DNA of 64,000 bases from Candidatus Aphodovivens avistercoris (GTDB lineage: Bacteria > Actinomycetota > Coriobacteriia > Coriobacteriales > Eggerthellaceae): the NCBI GenBank assembly GCA_018710945.1, contig DVIW01000032.1, positions 1 to 64,000 on the forward strand, written 5' to 3'. Below the pieces are notes generated by a model. That model did not search any database. It was not told the DNA's origin and saw nothing but the letters and a program-made list of their open reading frames with translations. Position numbers and translations under genes: made by a program. Below are positions 6,606 through 16,028 of the stretch, piece after piece. Numbering within the stretch: the first letter of the stretch is position 1; every line of letters begins with the position of its first letter.

Positions 6606-8483
6606 CTATCCTCGGTGCGCCCTCACCGCCGCGGCAATGCCCTCGGCGTCCAGTCCCAAATCGTGCATGAGCAGGTCGGGCTTGCCCTGGTGCACGTAGC
6701 GGTCGTCGATGCCCAGCGTCGCCGTGCGCGGCGTCAGGCCGTCGCGGGACAGCTGCGCCAGCACGCCCTCGCCCGCGCCGCCCTCGATGACGCCATCCTC
6801 CACCGTCACCACGCAGCCCGTGGCTGCCGCCGCGCGGATGGCCTCCGCGTCCAACGGCTTCGCCCAGCGCATGTCCACCACGCGCGCCTGCACGCCGTCG
6901 GCCGCCAGCAGCTCCGCGGCGTCCAGCGCGCGCTTCACCATGCTGCCGAACGCCAGAATGGCCGCATCGGCGCCCTCGCGGCGCACCACGGCGCGACCGA
7001 CCTCGAACACCTCCGGCTCGTCGGGAACCGGAACCCCCACCGCCGAGCCGCGCGGGTAGCGGATGGCGAACGGGCCGCCCAGCGCCAGCGCCGTGTGCAG
7101 CGCGCTGGCCAGCTCGGCCTCGTCGGAGGGCGCCAGCACGCGCATGTTCGGCACCATGCGCGTGTACACCAAATCGAACATGCCATGATGCGTGGGGCCG
7201 TCCTCGCCCACGATGCCCGCGCGGTCGATGGCGAACACCACATCGAGGTTCGGCAGCGCGCAGTCGATGATCATCTGGTCCACGGCGCGCTGCAGGAAGG
7301 TGGAGTAGATGGCGCACACCGGCTTGCGCCCGCCCACGGCCAAACCGCTCGCCATGCCCACCGCGTGCTCTTCGGCGATGCCCGCGTCGATGAACCGCTT
7401 CGGGAACTCTTTCGCGAACGCGCCCAGACCCGTGCCGCCCTTCATGGCGGCGGTGATGGCCACGATGCGCTCATCGGCGCGCGCCTCGCGCACAAGCGCT
7501 TGGCCGAACACGTCGGTGTAGGACGGCGCTCCACCGGCCTTCTTCTTCATCTCGCCCGTCAGCGGGTCGAACGCTGACACGCCATGGAACTTCTCGGAGT
7601 TGCGCTCGGCGGGAAGGTAGCCCGCGCCCTTGCGCGTGACCACGTGCACCAGCACCGGCACGTTCGCGCTTAACGCCGTGCCCAGGATCTCGCGCAACGC
7701 GCCGATATCGTGGCCGTCCACGGGCGCCGTGCACAGGATGCCCAGCTGCTCGAAGATCATCGTGCGCGGGATCACGAACTGCTTCATGGACTCTTTGACG
7801 TTGCGGCCCAGGTTCACCAGCGCCTTGCCGGCCGGGCCGGTGTGCTCAAGCCGCGCCTGCAGCGTGTCGCGCGTCTCGCGGTACTGCGACGAGGTGCGCA
7901 GCGCGCCCAGGTGCTTCATCAGCGCGCCCACGTTGCGCGAGATGGACATCTCGTTGTCGTTGAGGATGATCACCATCGGCGTCTGCGTCTGGCCGATGCT
8001 GTTCAGCGCTTCAAAAGCCATGCCGCCCGACAGCGCGGCGTCGCCGATGAGCGCCACCACCTTCTCGTCGCCGCCCGCCATGTCGCGGGCCATCGCCAAG
8101 CCGTAGGCGACGGAAAGCGAATCGGACGCGTGACCCGAAGGATGCACGTCGCAGGGGCTCTCGCTGGGCTTGGGAAAGCCCGACAGCCCGCCGTACTGGC
8201 GCAGCGTGGCGAACTCCTTCAGGCGGCCCGTCACCAGCTTGTGCGCGTAAGCCTGGTGCCCCACATCGAACACGAAGCGGTCATGCGGGCAGTCGATCAT
8301 GCTGTGAACCGCCAGGATGATCTCCACCGCGCCCAGCGACGAGGCCACGTGCCCGCCGGTACGCGAGGTCACATCGATGATCTCGCCGCGGATCTCGTCC
8401 GCAAGGATGCCCAGCTCCTCGTTCGTGAGCAGCTTCAGGTCAGCCGGTGACGTCACCGCGTCGAGAATTCGCTTGCCCTCCAT
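6606..8483 (-). CDS. dxs: 1-deoxy-D-xylulose-5-phosphate synthase
   Basis: This 625-residue thiamine-diphosphate enzyme condenses pyruvate and glyceraldehyde 3-phosphate, the first step of the MEP isoprenoid pathway. Seen are SRTGGHVASSLG with the catalytic histidine, the ThDP motif GDAALSGGMAFEALN...NDN, the transketolase central domain with GIAEEHAVG, DRAGIVGEDGPTHHG, and a C-terminal domain ending near 620. Length matches the family. I start at the ATG at 8483, 13 nt after the xseB stop; the longer frame is low-complexity shadow. It is the last gene of the pyc/acc-nusB-xseB-dxs run; the xseB-dxs pair is also common elsewhere. Confidence 0.96.
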   Translation of the reverse strand: MEGKRILDAVTSPADLKLLTNEELGILADEIRGEIIDVTSRTGGHVASSLGAVEIILAVHSMIDCPHDRFVFDVGHQAYAHKLVTGRLKEFATLRQYGGLSGFPKPSESPCDVHPSGHASDSLSVAYGLAMARDMAGGDEKVVALIGDAALSGGMAFEALNSIGQTQTPMVIILNDNEMSISRNVGALMKHLGALRTSSQYRETRDTLQARLEHTGPAGKALVNLGRNVKESMKQFVIPRTMIFEQLGILCTAPVDGHDIGALREILGTALSANVPVLVHVVTRKGAGYLPAERNSEKFHGVSAFDPLTGEMKKKAGGAPSYTDVFGQALVREARADERIVAITAAMKGGTGLGAFAKEFPKRFIDAGIAEEHAVGMASGLAVGGRKPVCAIYSTFLQRAVDQMIIDCALPNLDVVFAIDRAGIVGEDGPTHHGMFDLVYTRMVPNMRVLAPSDEAELASALHTALALGGPFAIRYPRGSAVGVPVPDEPEVFEVGRAVVRREGADAAILAFGSMVKRALDAAELLAADGVQARVVDMRWAKPLDAEAIRAAAATGCVVTVEDGVIEGGAGEGVLAQLSRDGLTPRTATLGIDDRYVHQGKPDLLMHDLGLDAEGIAAAVRAHRG

Positions 8484-8496
8484 GAACGCCCCCGTT

Positions 8497-8859
8497 TCAC
8501 TCTGCGGCGCCCGCTGCGTCGGCGGCGTCGGCGCCTGCTGCCGCGGCAGCCGCCCCGGTCGCATCGGCGGGCTCTGCGGCGCCACCAGCGCCTTCGCCCT
8601 GCGCGGGCGCGGCGCTCTCGGCCGCGGCTTCCCCCTGCGCCGCCGACGGCTCCGCATCAAACGCCGCTTCCGCCTGCTCGGCCTCGTGCGCCTCGATGTT
8701 CTCTTCCAGAAGGTCGCTGGCGCGCAAGCCCAGGCTCACAGCCTCCTCGTAGAGCGTGAGCGCATCGTCAAGCGGCAGCGACTCGTCGCTGACCGCATCC
8801 AAGATCTCATCCAGACGGCTCTTCACTTCCCCGAACGTGCCGTATTCGCTAGACGCCAC
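8497..8859 (-). CDS. xseB: Exodeoxyribonuclease VII small subunit, with Ala/Glu-rich tail
   Basis: The 120-residue product carries the XseB helical hairpin in its first half (YGTFGEVKSRLDEILDAV, LPLDDALTLYEEAVSLG). XseB binds the large nuclease subunit XseA, which is not in the window. Normal XseB is about 60-80 residues; the rest here is an Ala/Glu/Gly-rich tail. The start is a GTG at 8859, with GGAGGG 8 nt before it, overlapping the end of nusB by 11 nt; an ATG at 8880 lacks such a site. Confidence 0.88.
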   Translation of the reverse strand: MASSEYGTFGEVKSRLDEILDAVSDESLPLDDALTLYEEAVSLGLRASDLLEENIEAHEAEQAEAAFDAEPSAAQGEAAAESAAPAQGEGAGGAAEPADATGAAAAAAGADAADAAGAAE

Positions 8860-9409
8860 GGGCTTCGCCCTCCGCGGCATCCGCCGCCGTTCCAGCGTCG
8901 GCCGCATCCTCGGCCTCCGGCGCCTCCGCAGCCGCCTCGGCCTCGCCAGCCGGCGCTGCGTCCGCGTCCGCCGGCGCCGCGTCGCCCTGCTCGCCCTCCA
9001 GGCGGCGCGCGATGCGGCCCAGAACGCCGTTGATGAACCGCGGCGACTCGTCCTCACCGCCGAAGTCCTTCGCCAGCTCGATGGCCTCGTTGATGCACAC
9101 CGACGTGGGCACGTCGTCCACGAACATCATCTCGTACACCGCCAGCCGCAGGATGGAGCGGTCCACGATGGGCATGCGGCTCACCGACCAGTTCTCGGAC
9201 GTGGACGCCAGCTCGCGGTCGATGGCAGCGATGTGCGCCTCCACGCCGCGCACGAGCTGCTGCGCGTAGTCGGTCAGCGGGCCGGCCTCTTCCAGCGCGC
9301 GCCCTTCCTCCGCAATGCTGGTGGCGTATTCCTCGGTTATCTCGCTCGTGTACAGCAGCGCGAGCGCAGCACGCCGCGCCGCCGTACGCTGATGTCGTTT
9401 AGCAGCCAT
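8849..9409 (-). CDS. nusB: Transcription antitermination factor NusB, with Ala/Glu-rich tail
   Basis: NusB joins NusE (S10) on boxA RNA to allow rRNA antitermination. The all-helical domain spans about residues 1-140 (RRAALALLYTSEI, RMPIVDRSILRLAVYEM, CINEAIELAKDFG, FINGVLGRIAR). The remaining 45 residues are Ala/Glu/Asp repeats, like the tail of XseB encoded next. It follows the asp23 gene by 62 bp; AAGGA precedes the ATG. In other actinobacteria nusB follows efp directly, so its place behind accC is a rearranged version of the usual order. Confidence 0.93.
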   Translation of the reverse strand: MAAKRHQRTAARRAALALLYTSEITEEYATSIAEEGRALEEAGPLTDYAQQLVRGVEAHIAAIDRELASTSENWSVSRMPIVDRSILRLAVYEMMFVDDVPTSVCINEAIELAKDFGGEDESPRFINGVLGRIARRLEGEQGDAAPADADAAPAGEAEAAAEAPEAEDAADAGTAADAAEGEARGV

Positions 9410-9471
9410 GGTTCCTTACCTATCGGTTCGACCCGCCAGCCATCCAACCGGCGGGCCGACAGGCTCTTTCG

Positions 9472-9813
9472 CTACTGAATGCCGTCGATGTAGACGTCCA
9501 CCGCGGCCACGCCCACGCCAACCTGGCTTGCCACCGCGTCGGCGATGGCGGTGCGCACGCGCTCGGCGACCTCGGGCAGCGCCTGGCCGAAGCACACGTC
9601 GATGTGCGCCGACACCTTCAGCTTGCCGCCGTCGGCCACCTCGATCTCGATGCCCTGGACGGACTGCTTCGAGCCCAGCACCTGGCGCAGGCCGCGGCCA
9701 GCAGCGGTGGAGCCCACGGCCGCCACGCCCTCGACCTCGCCCACGGCGATGGACACGATGGTTTCCACCACGCCGGGCGCGATGGCCATGCCCTCAAGGT
9801 TCAATTCGCTCAT
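9472..9813 (-). CDS. Asp23/Gls24 family envelope stress protein
   Basis: The 113-residue protein has the Asp23 domain: [25 protein letters not shown], an Ile/Val-rich strand [17 protein letters not shown] and the repeated [13 protein letters not shown] helix. Family members form filaments at the membrane or act in alkaline/envelope stress. The ATG overlaps the accC stop by 4 nt (ATGA), so the two are translationally coupled. It is often found before nusB, as here. Confidence 0.9.
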   Translation of the reverse strand: MSELNLEGMAIAPGVVETIVSIAVGEVEGVAAVGSTAAGRGLRQVLGSKQSVQGIEIEVADGGKLKVSAHIDVCFGQALPEVAERVRTAIADAVASQVGVGVAAVDVYIDGIQ

Positions 9814-11165
9814 AGCACGTCTCCCATCTGGGTCTCAATGAAGTCGGTGCATGCCTCGCCCGCGCAGAACACCTCGTTGTCCAGCACGCGGCGATGGAAC
9901 GGCAACGTAGTGGCGATTCCCTCGATGACGAACTCGTCCAAAGCGCGGCGCCCGCGCGCCAGCACCTCGTCGCGATCCTGCCCGTACACGATGAGCTTGG
10001 CCACCATCGAGTCGTAGTACGGCGAGATGCGCGAGCCGGTGCGCACGTAGCTTTCCACGCGCACGCCCGGGCCTGACGGCGGCTCGAACTTCGTGATGGT
10101 GCCGGGGCACGGGCGGAACCCATGCGCCGGATCCTCCGCGTTGATGCGGAACTCCATCGCGTGGCCGAACGGGGTGAACGGCGCGCGGTGGGCGCAGCTC
10201 ATCGGCTCGCCGGCGGCGATGCGCAGCTGCTCCTTGATGATGTCCACGCCGGTGATCTGCTCCGTCACGGGGTGCTCCACCTGCACGCGGGTGTTCATCT
10301 CCATGAAGTAGAAGTGTCCGCGCTCGTCCAGCAAGAACTCGATGGTGCCTGCGTTGCGGTAGTCCGTGGCGCGCACGGCCTTGATGGCCGCCACGCCCAT
10401 GGCGCGGCGCAGCTCGTCGGTCAGCGCCGGCGAGGGCGCCTCCTCGATGAGCTTCTGGTGGCGGCGCTGCACCGAGCAGTCGCGCTCGCACAGCGCGATG
10501 TGGTTGCCGTGGTCGTCGGCCAGCACCTGTACCTCCACGTGGCGGGGACGCAGCACCAGCTTCTCTAGGTACACGCCGTCGTTGCCGAACGCGGCGCCCG
10601 CTTCGGCGCGGGCGGCCAGGTACTGCGACTCCAGGTCGGCCGGGTCGTGCACTTCGCGCATGCCCTTGCCGCCGCCGCCCGCCGTCGCTTTGATCAGCAC
10701 GGGGTAGCCCACGCTGTCGGCGAAGGCGCGCGCCTCCTCCACGGTGTCCAGGCAACCGTCGGAGCCGGGCACAGTGGGAACGCCGCAGGCCTTCATCGTC
10801 TCGCGCGCGGACGACTTGTCGCCCATGCGCTCGATGCACTCCGGGCTAGGCCCGACGAACACCAGGTCGTTGTCGATGCACGCGCGGGCGAAATCGGCGT
10901 TCTCGGCCAAGAACCCGTAACCGGGATGGATGGCCTGGGCGCCGGTGTTTTTCGCCGCAGCGATGATGCTGGGGATGATCAGGTAGCTCTTGTTCGCCTG
11001 AGCGGGTCCGATGCACACCGCCTCGTCGGCGTAGTGCACCGGATAGGTGTCGGCATCCTCGGTGGAGTACACGGCGACGGTCTTCACGCCCAGCTCGCGG
11101 GCCGCGCGCATCACGCGCAGCGCCACCTCGCCGCGGTTCGCCACCAGGATCTTGTCGAACATCAT
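9810..11165 (-). CDS. accC: Biotin carboxylase subunit of acetyl-CoA/pyruvate carboxylase
   Basis: The 451-residue ATP-grasp enzyme carboxylates biotin on a carrier protein with ATP and bicarbonate. Present are the N-terminal [19 protein letters not shown], the glycine loop [24 protein letters not shown] with catalytic Glu and Arg, and the AGEPM/RINAEDP segment. Length is typical of AccC. The first of two ATGs overlaps the upstream carrier-fusion stop by 4 nt. Because the partner is a pyruvate-type carboxyltransferase fused to a BCCP, this gene probably serves that complex, perhaps also an acetyl-CoA carboxylase encoded elsewhere. Confidence 0.95.
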   Translation of the reverse strand: MMFDKILVANRGEVALRVMRAARELGVKTVAVYSTEDADTYPVHYADEAVCIGPAQANKSYLIIPSIIAAAKNTGAQAIHPGYGFLAENADFARACIDNDLVFVGPSPECIERMGDKSSARETMKACGVPTVPGSDGCLDTVEEARAFADSVGYPVLIKATAGGGGKGMREVHDPADLESQYLAARAEAGAAFGNDGVYLEKLVLRPRHVEVQVLADDHGNHIALCERDCSVQRRHQKLIEEAPSPALTDELRRAMGVAAIKAVRATDYRNAGTIEFLLDERGHFYFMEMNTRVQVEHPVTEQITGVDIIKEQLRIAAGEPMSCAHRAPFTPFGHAMEFRINAEDPAHGFRPCPGTITKFEPPSGPGVRVESYVRTGSRISPYYDSMVAKLIVYGQDRDEVLARGRRALDEFVIEGIATTLPFHRRVLDNEVFCAGEACTDFIETQMGDVL

Positions 11166-13063
11166 GCCGTCTCCGGGGCCGAAGCGGGCTCGCTATGCGG
11201 CTCGATGTAGAACAGCGGGGTGCCGAACTCCACCGGGGTGGCGTCCTCCAGGCAGATCTCGCGCACGGTGCCCATCTCCTCGGCGGAGATCTCGTTCATC
11301 AGCTTCATGGCCTCGACGATGCACAGCGTCTGGTTCGCCGTCACCTCGTCGCCCACCTGCACGAACGGGGGCTCGCCCGGCGCGGGCGAGGTGTAGAACG
11401 TGCCCACCATCGGCGCCGTCACGCAATGCCACGACGCAGGGCGCGCCTTCTCGGCCGCCGGGGCGGCAGGCTGCTCGGCCGGGGCGGGAGCCACGGCGGC
11501 CACCGGGGCGGCGGCGGGAACGGCCGGCTGCGCCGCCACGGGCGCGGGCGCGGGCATCGAGCCGGGCATGCGCACGGCGATGCGGGTTCCCTCTTCCTCC
11601 ACTACGATCTCGCCGACGCCGCTTTCCTCGGCGACGCGAACCAATTCGCGAATCTGGTTGATGTCCACGTAATCGTCCTCCTTGGTGTTGCTGGACTCCT
11701 GCTCCAACAGGAAGTCGACCTTCTCGGATGCACGATGCTTGCTCAGGTACGTGCGCGCCTCGTTGGGGAACAGGGCGTACATCAGCACGTCCTCTTCGCT
11801 CTTGGCCAGATCGCCGATCTCCTCGGCAACCTCGTCGTAGGTGGTGGTGACCAGCGAGCCCGGCGCCACGTCGGGCGGCAGGATGGGCGAGTTGCCCGCA
11901 ACCTTCGCCACCACGTCCTTGTCCATGCGGCCCGGCGCCTTGCCGTAGTAGCCGCAGATGTAGTCCTTCATCTCCTTGGACACGACGCTCCAGCGCTTGC
12001 CGGTGAGCACGTTGAACACCGCCTGGGTGCCCACGATCTGCGACATGGGGGTGACCAGCGGCGGATAGCCCACCTCGGCGCGGACCTTGGGGATCTCCGC
12101 CATCACTTCGGGCAGGCGGTCGGCGGCGTTCTGCACCTCAAGCTGGGCCACCAGGTTGCTCATCATGCCGCCCGGCACCTGGTGCGAGTACACCTTCATG
12201 TGGATGAGCGACGACACGCCGCGCTTGTAGTGGCCGCGCTTGCGCACTTCCTCCCAGTACTCGGCGATCTCGAACAGCAGGTCCAGGTCCAGCCCGGTGT
12301 CGTAGCTGCTCTCCTGCAGGGCGGCCACGATCATCTCCACAGCCGGGTGCGAGTTGCCGAAGGCCAGCGGAGCCGAGGCGGTGTCGGCGATAGCCGCGCC
12401 GGCTTCGGCGGCTTTCAGGATGTTGGCCGGAGCCATGCCACCCACGTAATGGCAGTGCACGTGCAGCGGCAGGCCGATTTCCGCGTTGAACGCCTTCACC
12501 ATGCGCTCGGTGCGGTAGGGGGTCAGCATGCCCGCCATGTCCTTGATGGCGATGGAGTCGGCGCCCAGATCCTTCAGCTTCTGGCCGTATTCCAGGAAGC
12601 TGTCCAACGTGTGCACCGGCGAGATGGTGTAGGAGATGGCGCCCTCGAAATGGCCGCCGCACTCCTTGATGGCCTCGGCGTTGTCCACGACGTTGCGGAT
12701 GTCGTTCAGCGCGTCGAAGACGCGGAACACGTGCACGCCGTTGCGCTTCGCCGCCTTGATGAAGCGGTTGCAGATCTCGCGTGAGTAATGCTTGTAGCCG
12801 ACGAGGTTCTGGCCGCGCGACAGCATGGCAAGCGGCGTGTTGGGCGTCTGGGCCTTGATGGAGCGCAGGCGCTCCCACGGGTTCTCGTCGAGAAAACGCA
12901 GGCAGGTGTCGAACGTGGCACCACCCCAGGCCTCGATTGCCCAATACCCCACGCGGTCCATCTTCGGCAGAATGGGAAGCATGTCGCCGATCTGCATGCG
13001 CGTGGCCCACAGGCTCTGTTGGCCGTCACGGATAGTGGTATCCATGATCTGAAGCCTTGGCAT
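11162..13063 (-). CDS. Pyruvate carboxylase/oxaloacetate decarboxylase-type carboxyltransferase fused to AccB-type biotin carrier
   Basis: The 633-residue protein begins with an HMGL-like TIM barrel (about 1-265): [10 protein letters not shown], the metal histidines HCHYVGG and the lysine of SIAIKDMAG that is carbamylated in this family. A conserved carboxylase domain follows (about 285-475). Then comes a segment resembling the start of AccB ([19 protein letters not shown], about 482-500), an Ala/Pro linker and a biotinyl domain with VEAMKLMNE, biotinylated Lys at about 587. With accC it would make a two-subunit biotin enzyme carboxylating pyruvate or decarboxylating oxaloacetate. A GGGGGTG site precedes the ATG. 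The AccB-like segment is the unusual part. Confidence 0.92.
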   Translation of the reverse strand: MPRLQIMDTTIRDGQQSLWATRMQIGDMLPILPKMDRVGYWAIEAWGGATFDTCLRFLDENPWERLRSIKAQTPNTPLAMLSRGQNLVGYKHYSREICNRFIKAAKRNGVHVFRVFDALNDIRNVVDNAEAIKECGGHFEGAISYTISPVHTLDSFLEYGQKLKDLGADSIAIKDMAGMLTPYRTERMVKAFNAEIGLPLHVHCHYVGGMAPANILKAAEAGAAIADTASAPLAFGNSHPAVEMIVAALQESSYDTGLDLDLLFEIAEYWEEVRKRGHYKRGVSSLIHMKVYSHQVPGGMMSNLVAQLEVQNAADRLPEVMAEIPKVRAEVGYPPLVTPMSQIVGTQAVFNVLTGKRWSVVSKEMKDYICGYYGKAPGRMDKDVVAKVAGNSPILPPDVAPGSLVTTTYDEVAEEIGDLAKSEEDVLMYALFPNEARTYLSKHRASEKVDFLLEQESSNTKEDDYVDINQIRELVRVAEESGVGEIVVEEEGTRIAVRMPGSMPAPAPVAAQPAVPAAAPVAAVAPAPAEQPAAPAAEKARPASWHCVTAPMVGTFYTSPAPGEPPFVQVGDEVTANQTLCIVEAMKLMNEISAEEMGTVREICLEDATPVEFGTPLFYIEPHSEPASAPETA

Positions 13064-13111
13064 GAACTCACACCCCCTTCGGATTGAGACTAGTCAAAGA
13101 TCGAAGATCAG

Positions 13112-13117
13112 ATTATA
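13112..13117 (-). promoter_or_regulatory. -10 box upstream of the carboxylase-nusB-dxs operon
   Basis: Perfect TATAAT on the minus strand inside an AT-rich patch, about 50 bp before the ATG at 13063. No recognisable -35. Confidence 0.45.
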
Positions 13118-13417
13118 GAAGATGGGGCGCGCCGCACGCCGCTCATACGGCGAATCCACGGATAAGGGACAGAACAGCCGGATGAGGGGCCCTGTCGGTT
13201 CGGTTGGAGCGGGGTGGGAGCGACGGGCGCGGGGGCGCGGCAGAAGCCGCTTGCTAAAAGCCGCGCACCTCACGCGCCCCAGCCACGCGCGCCCCGTCCA
13301 AAACCGCGCGCAACGGGCGAAACAACCGATGATTTTCCTCCGCGCCCCCTATGCCTTCAAGTAGTAAACGCGCGCACGACCTGGGATGATTTCCGCCTGC
13401 CTGCACCGCAGCGTCAT

Positions 13418-13447
13418 TTGGCGGGAAAGCGCCGGATGCCCTACCAT
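13418..13447 (+). promoter_or_regulatory. Candidate promoter of the radical SAM gene
   Basis: TTGGCG, 18-bp spacer, TACCAT, ending 72 bp before the ATG at 13520. Confidence 0.35.
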
Positions 13448-13519
13448 AGAAGGCGAAGGGGCGATTGCGCCCACCAGCAACCAGAACGAACCGGCAACCC
13501 AAACGAAAGGGCGGCAGCC

Positions 13520-14791
13520 ATGAGCCTGCAGCAGCATCTGGAGCAGTTCGCGCAAGCCGAGCGCGCCTACGAGCGCGCGCTGGAGCGCCACGGCCTGCCG
13601 TTCGAGGCGGACGAGTCGTCGCCGCGGGAGCGGCGCGCAGCCTTCGCCGCCGTTCCTGGCTGCCGCTGCGAGAACGGCGGCGCGTCCATCTGGCGCAACT
13701 GGATCTCGCCCGCCTGCCTGGCGTGCCGCACCGGCCAGCAGACCGGCTCGCTGTTCGTGGACCTGCGTTGCACCAAGCACTGCTACTTCTGCTTCAACGC
13801 CAACCAGCCGCACTTCCAGCACTTCCTTGCTCACAAGCGCGACATCGTGCTGGAGCTGGAGCAGGCCCACGCCGCCGGCGCGCGCTACCGCTACCTGGCG
13901 GTGACGGGCGGCGAGCCGCTGCTGAACAAGGACGCCGTGACCGCGTTCTTCCGCCGCGCGGGGCAGCTGTACCCCCAAGCGCACACGCGCCTGTACACCA
14001 ACGGCGAGCTTCTGGACGACGCGACGCTGGCCGAACTGGCCGAAAGCGGGCTGCGCGAGATCCGCTTCAGCGTGAAGCCCGCCGACGTGGACGCATCGCG
14101 CGAGCGCGTGCTGGAAGCCATGGAGAAGGCCGTGGAGGCGCTGCCCGACGTGGTGATAGAGCTGCCGGTGATCCCCGATTCGCTCGACGAGATGAAGCGC
14201 CTCATGCGGCGCGCCGACCAGCTGGGCGTGCGCGGCATGAACCTGCTGGAGCTGCGCTTCCCACTGCACAACGCCGAGGAGTTCGCCAAACGCAGGCTGA
14301 AGCTGCGGAAACACCCGTTCCTCTACCCCTACGACTACTGGTACGGCGGCATCCCCGTGGCGGAAAGCGAGCGCGAAGCGCTTGACCTGGTGGCATTCGC
14401 CGCCGAAGAGGACCTGCGGCTGGGCGTGCACTACTGCAGCGCCGACAACCGCAACTCAGCGCAGGTGTGGCTGCAGAACCGGCCTTTCTCGCAGGAGGCC
14501 GCCATACGCGACCACTACCCCTGGCTCGCCCAGGACGAGGGCGACCACTTCCTGAAGTGCGCGAAGGCGTTCGGCAGCGACGTGCCGCGCGTGCGCGCCT
14601 GGACCGAGCACCGCGGTTTCCCCTGCTCGTTCAACGAGGCGGAGGGGACGGCAGCGTTCCCCCTGCGCTGCGTCGGCAACGTGAGGGAGGACTTCCCGCG
14701 CGCCGAACTGGCCGAAAGCGCCTATATCCTGGAAACGAACGACGACACGGTGGCCCTGCGGGAGGTGGGCCTGCGCGCCCTCAACGGCTGA
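13520..14791 (+). CDS. Radical SAM protein with N-terminal cysteine cluster
   Basis: The 423-residue protein has the radical SAM cluster motif CTKHCYFC (about residue 88), the glycine-rich SAM-binding TGGEPLL and ENGELL/SVKP strands of the barrel. Before it lies an extra cysteine set, CRC...CLAC (about residues 46-70), and after the barrel several more cysteines (HYCSAD, FLKCAK, FPCSF, LRCVG), enough for an additional cluster. Such auxiliary clusters occur in SPASM and anaerobic-activase-like proteins, but I do not recognise the subfamily and cannot name a substrate. It stands alone; AAGGGCGGCAG precedes the ATG. The next gene is on the opposite strand. Confidence 0.85.
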   Translation: MSLQQHLEQFAQAERAYERALERHGLPFEADESSPRERRAAFAAVPGCRCENGGASIWRNWISPACLACRTGQQTGSLFVDLRCTKHCYFCFNANQPHFQHFLAHKRDIVLELEQAHAAGARYRYLAVTGGEPLLNKDAVTAFFRRAGQLYPQAHTRLYTNGELLDDATLAELAESGLREIRFSVKPADVDASRERVLEAMEKAVEALPDVVIELPVIPDSLDEMKRLMRRADQLGVRGMNLLELRFPLHNAEEFAKRRLKLRKHPFLYPYDYWYGGIPVAESEREALDLVAFAAEEDLRLGVHYCSADNRNSAQVWLQNRPFSQEAAIRDHYPWLAQDEGDHFLKCAKAFGSDVPRVRAWTEHRGFPCSFNEAEGTAAFPLRCVGNVREDFPRAELAESAYILETNDDTVALREVGLRALNG

Positions 14792-14920
14792 CGGCCTGCG
14801 GGCCCCCATACCGCAAACGCCGTACGGCACCCGGACCGCGCCGCCGCAGCCCGGCCGCCGCAGAGCCGCCCCGCCGCCGCAGCCCGCCCGCCGCGCTCTG
14901 CCCCGTCGCCAAGCCCGCCG

Positions 14921-15151
14921 TCAGGCCGAGCGCGCGACGGCACCGTTTGCCGCGTTGCGCACCTGGGGCGCCGCGGAGTTCGCCAGCGGAGCGCCGCACT
15001 TCTTGCACGCCACCGCGGTGGGCCGGTTCAGCTCGCCGCATTCCACGCAGTAGCCGGGGATCTCGCTTTGGGCCATCTGGAACTGGGGCTCTTCGCCGCG
15101 GCACCTGCCGCAGTTCACGCACGCGTACCCGCACATACCGCATCCCTCCAT
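14921..15151 (-). CDS. Small zinc-ribbon protein
   Basis: A 76-residue protein starting MEGCGMCGYACVNCGRC, followed by a classical zinc ribbon, CVEC...CKKC with 11 residues between the pairs. The first 17 residues add five cysteines, so a second metal site is possible. The tail is Ala/Asn-rich. No function can be assigned; it is a likely structural metal protein. The start codon is chosen because the cysteine pattern begins at it; the ribosome binding site is weak, so a different start is possible. Confidence 0.65.
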   Translation of the reverse strand: MEGCGMCGYACVNCGRCRGEEPQFQMAQSEIPGYCVECGELNRPTAVACKKCGAPLANSAAPQVRNAANGAVARSA

Positions 15152-15243
15152 GCAGAGAAGCCCACGCCTTTCGCGCGGGCTTTCATCGTAGCATCTTCTC
15201 ATCGCCCGAAGGCGCAAAGCGCGCCAGAAACAGGCTTCGATGG

Positions 15244-15606
15244 CTAATCGTCCTTGCGGCCCTTGGTGCACGCCAGATGCCCAGCACCGGCGATGACGCC
15301 CATCAGGCAGAACACCAAAAGCACCACGAAGTTGGTGAGAACGCCGGTCCAATCGCCGCCGAGCAGCTGCTGGATGGCCATGTACACGGCCTCGCCGAAG
15401 CCGATCACCAGGATGCCGGTGCCGGCGCCCGCGAAGCCGCCCAGCGCGCCCATGATGCCCAGCGCCGCCGCCAGCGCGCCCGCGCCGATGCCCACCAGCA
15501 GGATCTTCGGCGGAATGGAATGCGTGTGGTCCTGGATCATCTGGAAGAACGCGCAGAACGCGCCGCCGATGAAGAACGCAGCCACGAACGGAATGACAGC
15601 CTCCAT
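15244..15606 (-). CDS. spoVAE: SpoVAEb-like membrane protein (SpoVA family)
   Basis: The 120-residue protein resembles Bacillus SpoVAEb: FFIGGAFCAFFQ, FAGAGTGILVIGFGEAV (the family hallmark) and VVLLVFCLMGVIAG, four membrane segments in all. In spore formers the SpoVA channel moves dipicolinic acid into and out of the spore. Coriobacteriia are not known to sporulate, so the role here is unknown; transport or envelope functions are possible. It lies 14 nt after the SpoVAC-like gene and forms an operon with it. A run of eight G precedes the ATG. Confidence 0.78.
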   Translation of the reverse strand: MEAVIPFVAAFFIGGAFCAFFQMIQDHTHSIPPKILLVGIGAGALAAALGIMGALGGFAGAGTGILVIGFGEAVYMAIQQLLGGDWTGVLTNFVVLLVFCLMGVIAGAGHLACTKGRKDD

Positions 15607-15620
15607 CTTCAACCCCCCCC

Positions 15621-16001
15621 TTACGCCATGAAGAACGCCGCCACGGCCACGATGATGGCCAGCAGCGCGCCGGTTCCCACTACCCAGAAGAACAGATCCA
15701 GCAGGCGCAGCGCGCCCTTGCCGGCGCCGCCCTCCTTCGCGCCTTCCTCGTACTCGGTTGCCAGCGCGCAGGCAAAGCCGTTGAACACCAGGATGGAGCC
15801 CCAGCCGGTGTGCGGGGCAAGCTTCTGGTGGATGCCCGTGATGTAGAGGATCACGCCCACGACGCCCATGGAAAGAAGCGTGGCGGGCATGCCGAACGCG
15901 GGACCCAAGATCGGCGACCAGATGGTCAGGAAGATCTGGCCGATGAAGCAGTAGAAGCCGCCCATGAGGAACGACAGCACGTACGGTTTGCAAGCGCTCA
16001 T
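15621..16001 (-). CDS. spoVAC: SpoVAC-like membrane protein (SpoVA family)
   Basis: The 126-residue protein has the SpoVAC opening YVLSFLMGGFYCFIGQ, then TLLSMGVVGVILYITGIHQKL and a GWGSILVFNGF segment aligned with the FAGAGTAVPVTGFG region of SpoVAC, though less conserved; the last helix is FFWVVGTGALLAIIVAVAAFF. Bacillus SpoVAC also acts as a mechanosensitive channel. It pairs with the SpoVAE-like gene. The ATG at 16001 follows AAGGGGGAAG. The divergent LuxR gene begins about 90 bp away and is a candidate regulator. Confidence 0.72.
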   Translation of the reverse strand: MSACKPYVLSFLMGGFYCFIGQIFLTIWSPILGPAFGMPATLLSMGVVGVILYITGIHQKLAPHTGWGSILVFNGFACALATEYEEGAKEGGAGKGALRLLDLFFWVVGTGALLAIIVAVAAFFMA

Positions 16002-16028
16002 CGCGCTTCCCCCTTTCCCCTCTGAAGC

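Larger units (their letters stand above)
13064..13519. other. Divergent intergenic region, carboxylase operon / radical SAM gene
   Basis: No gene is supported. A minus-strand TATAAT at 13112-13117 could start the carboxylase operon with a leader of about 40 nt. A plus-strand TTGGCG (13418-13423), 18-bp gap and TACCAT (13442-13447) could start the radical SAM gene. The middle is GC-rich sequence without repeats I can define. Confidence 0.45.
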
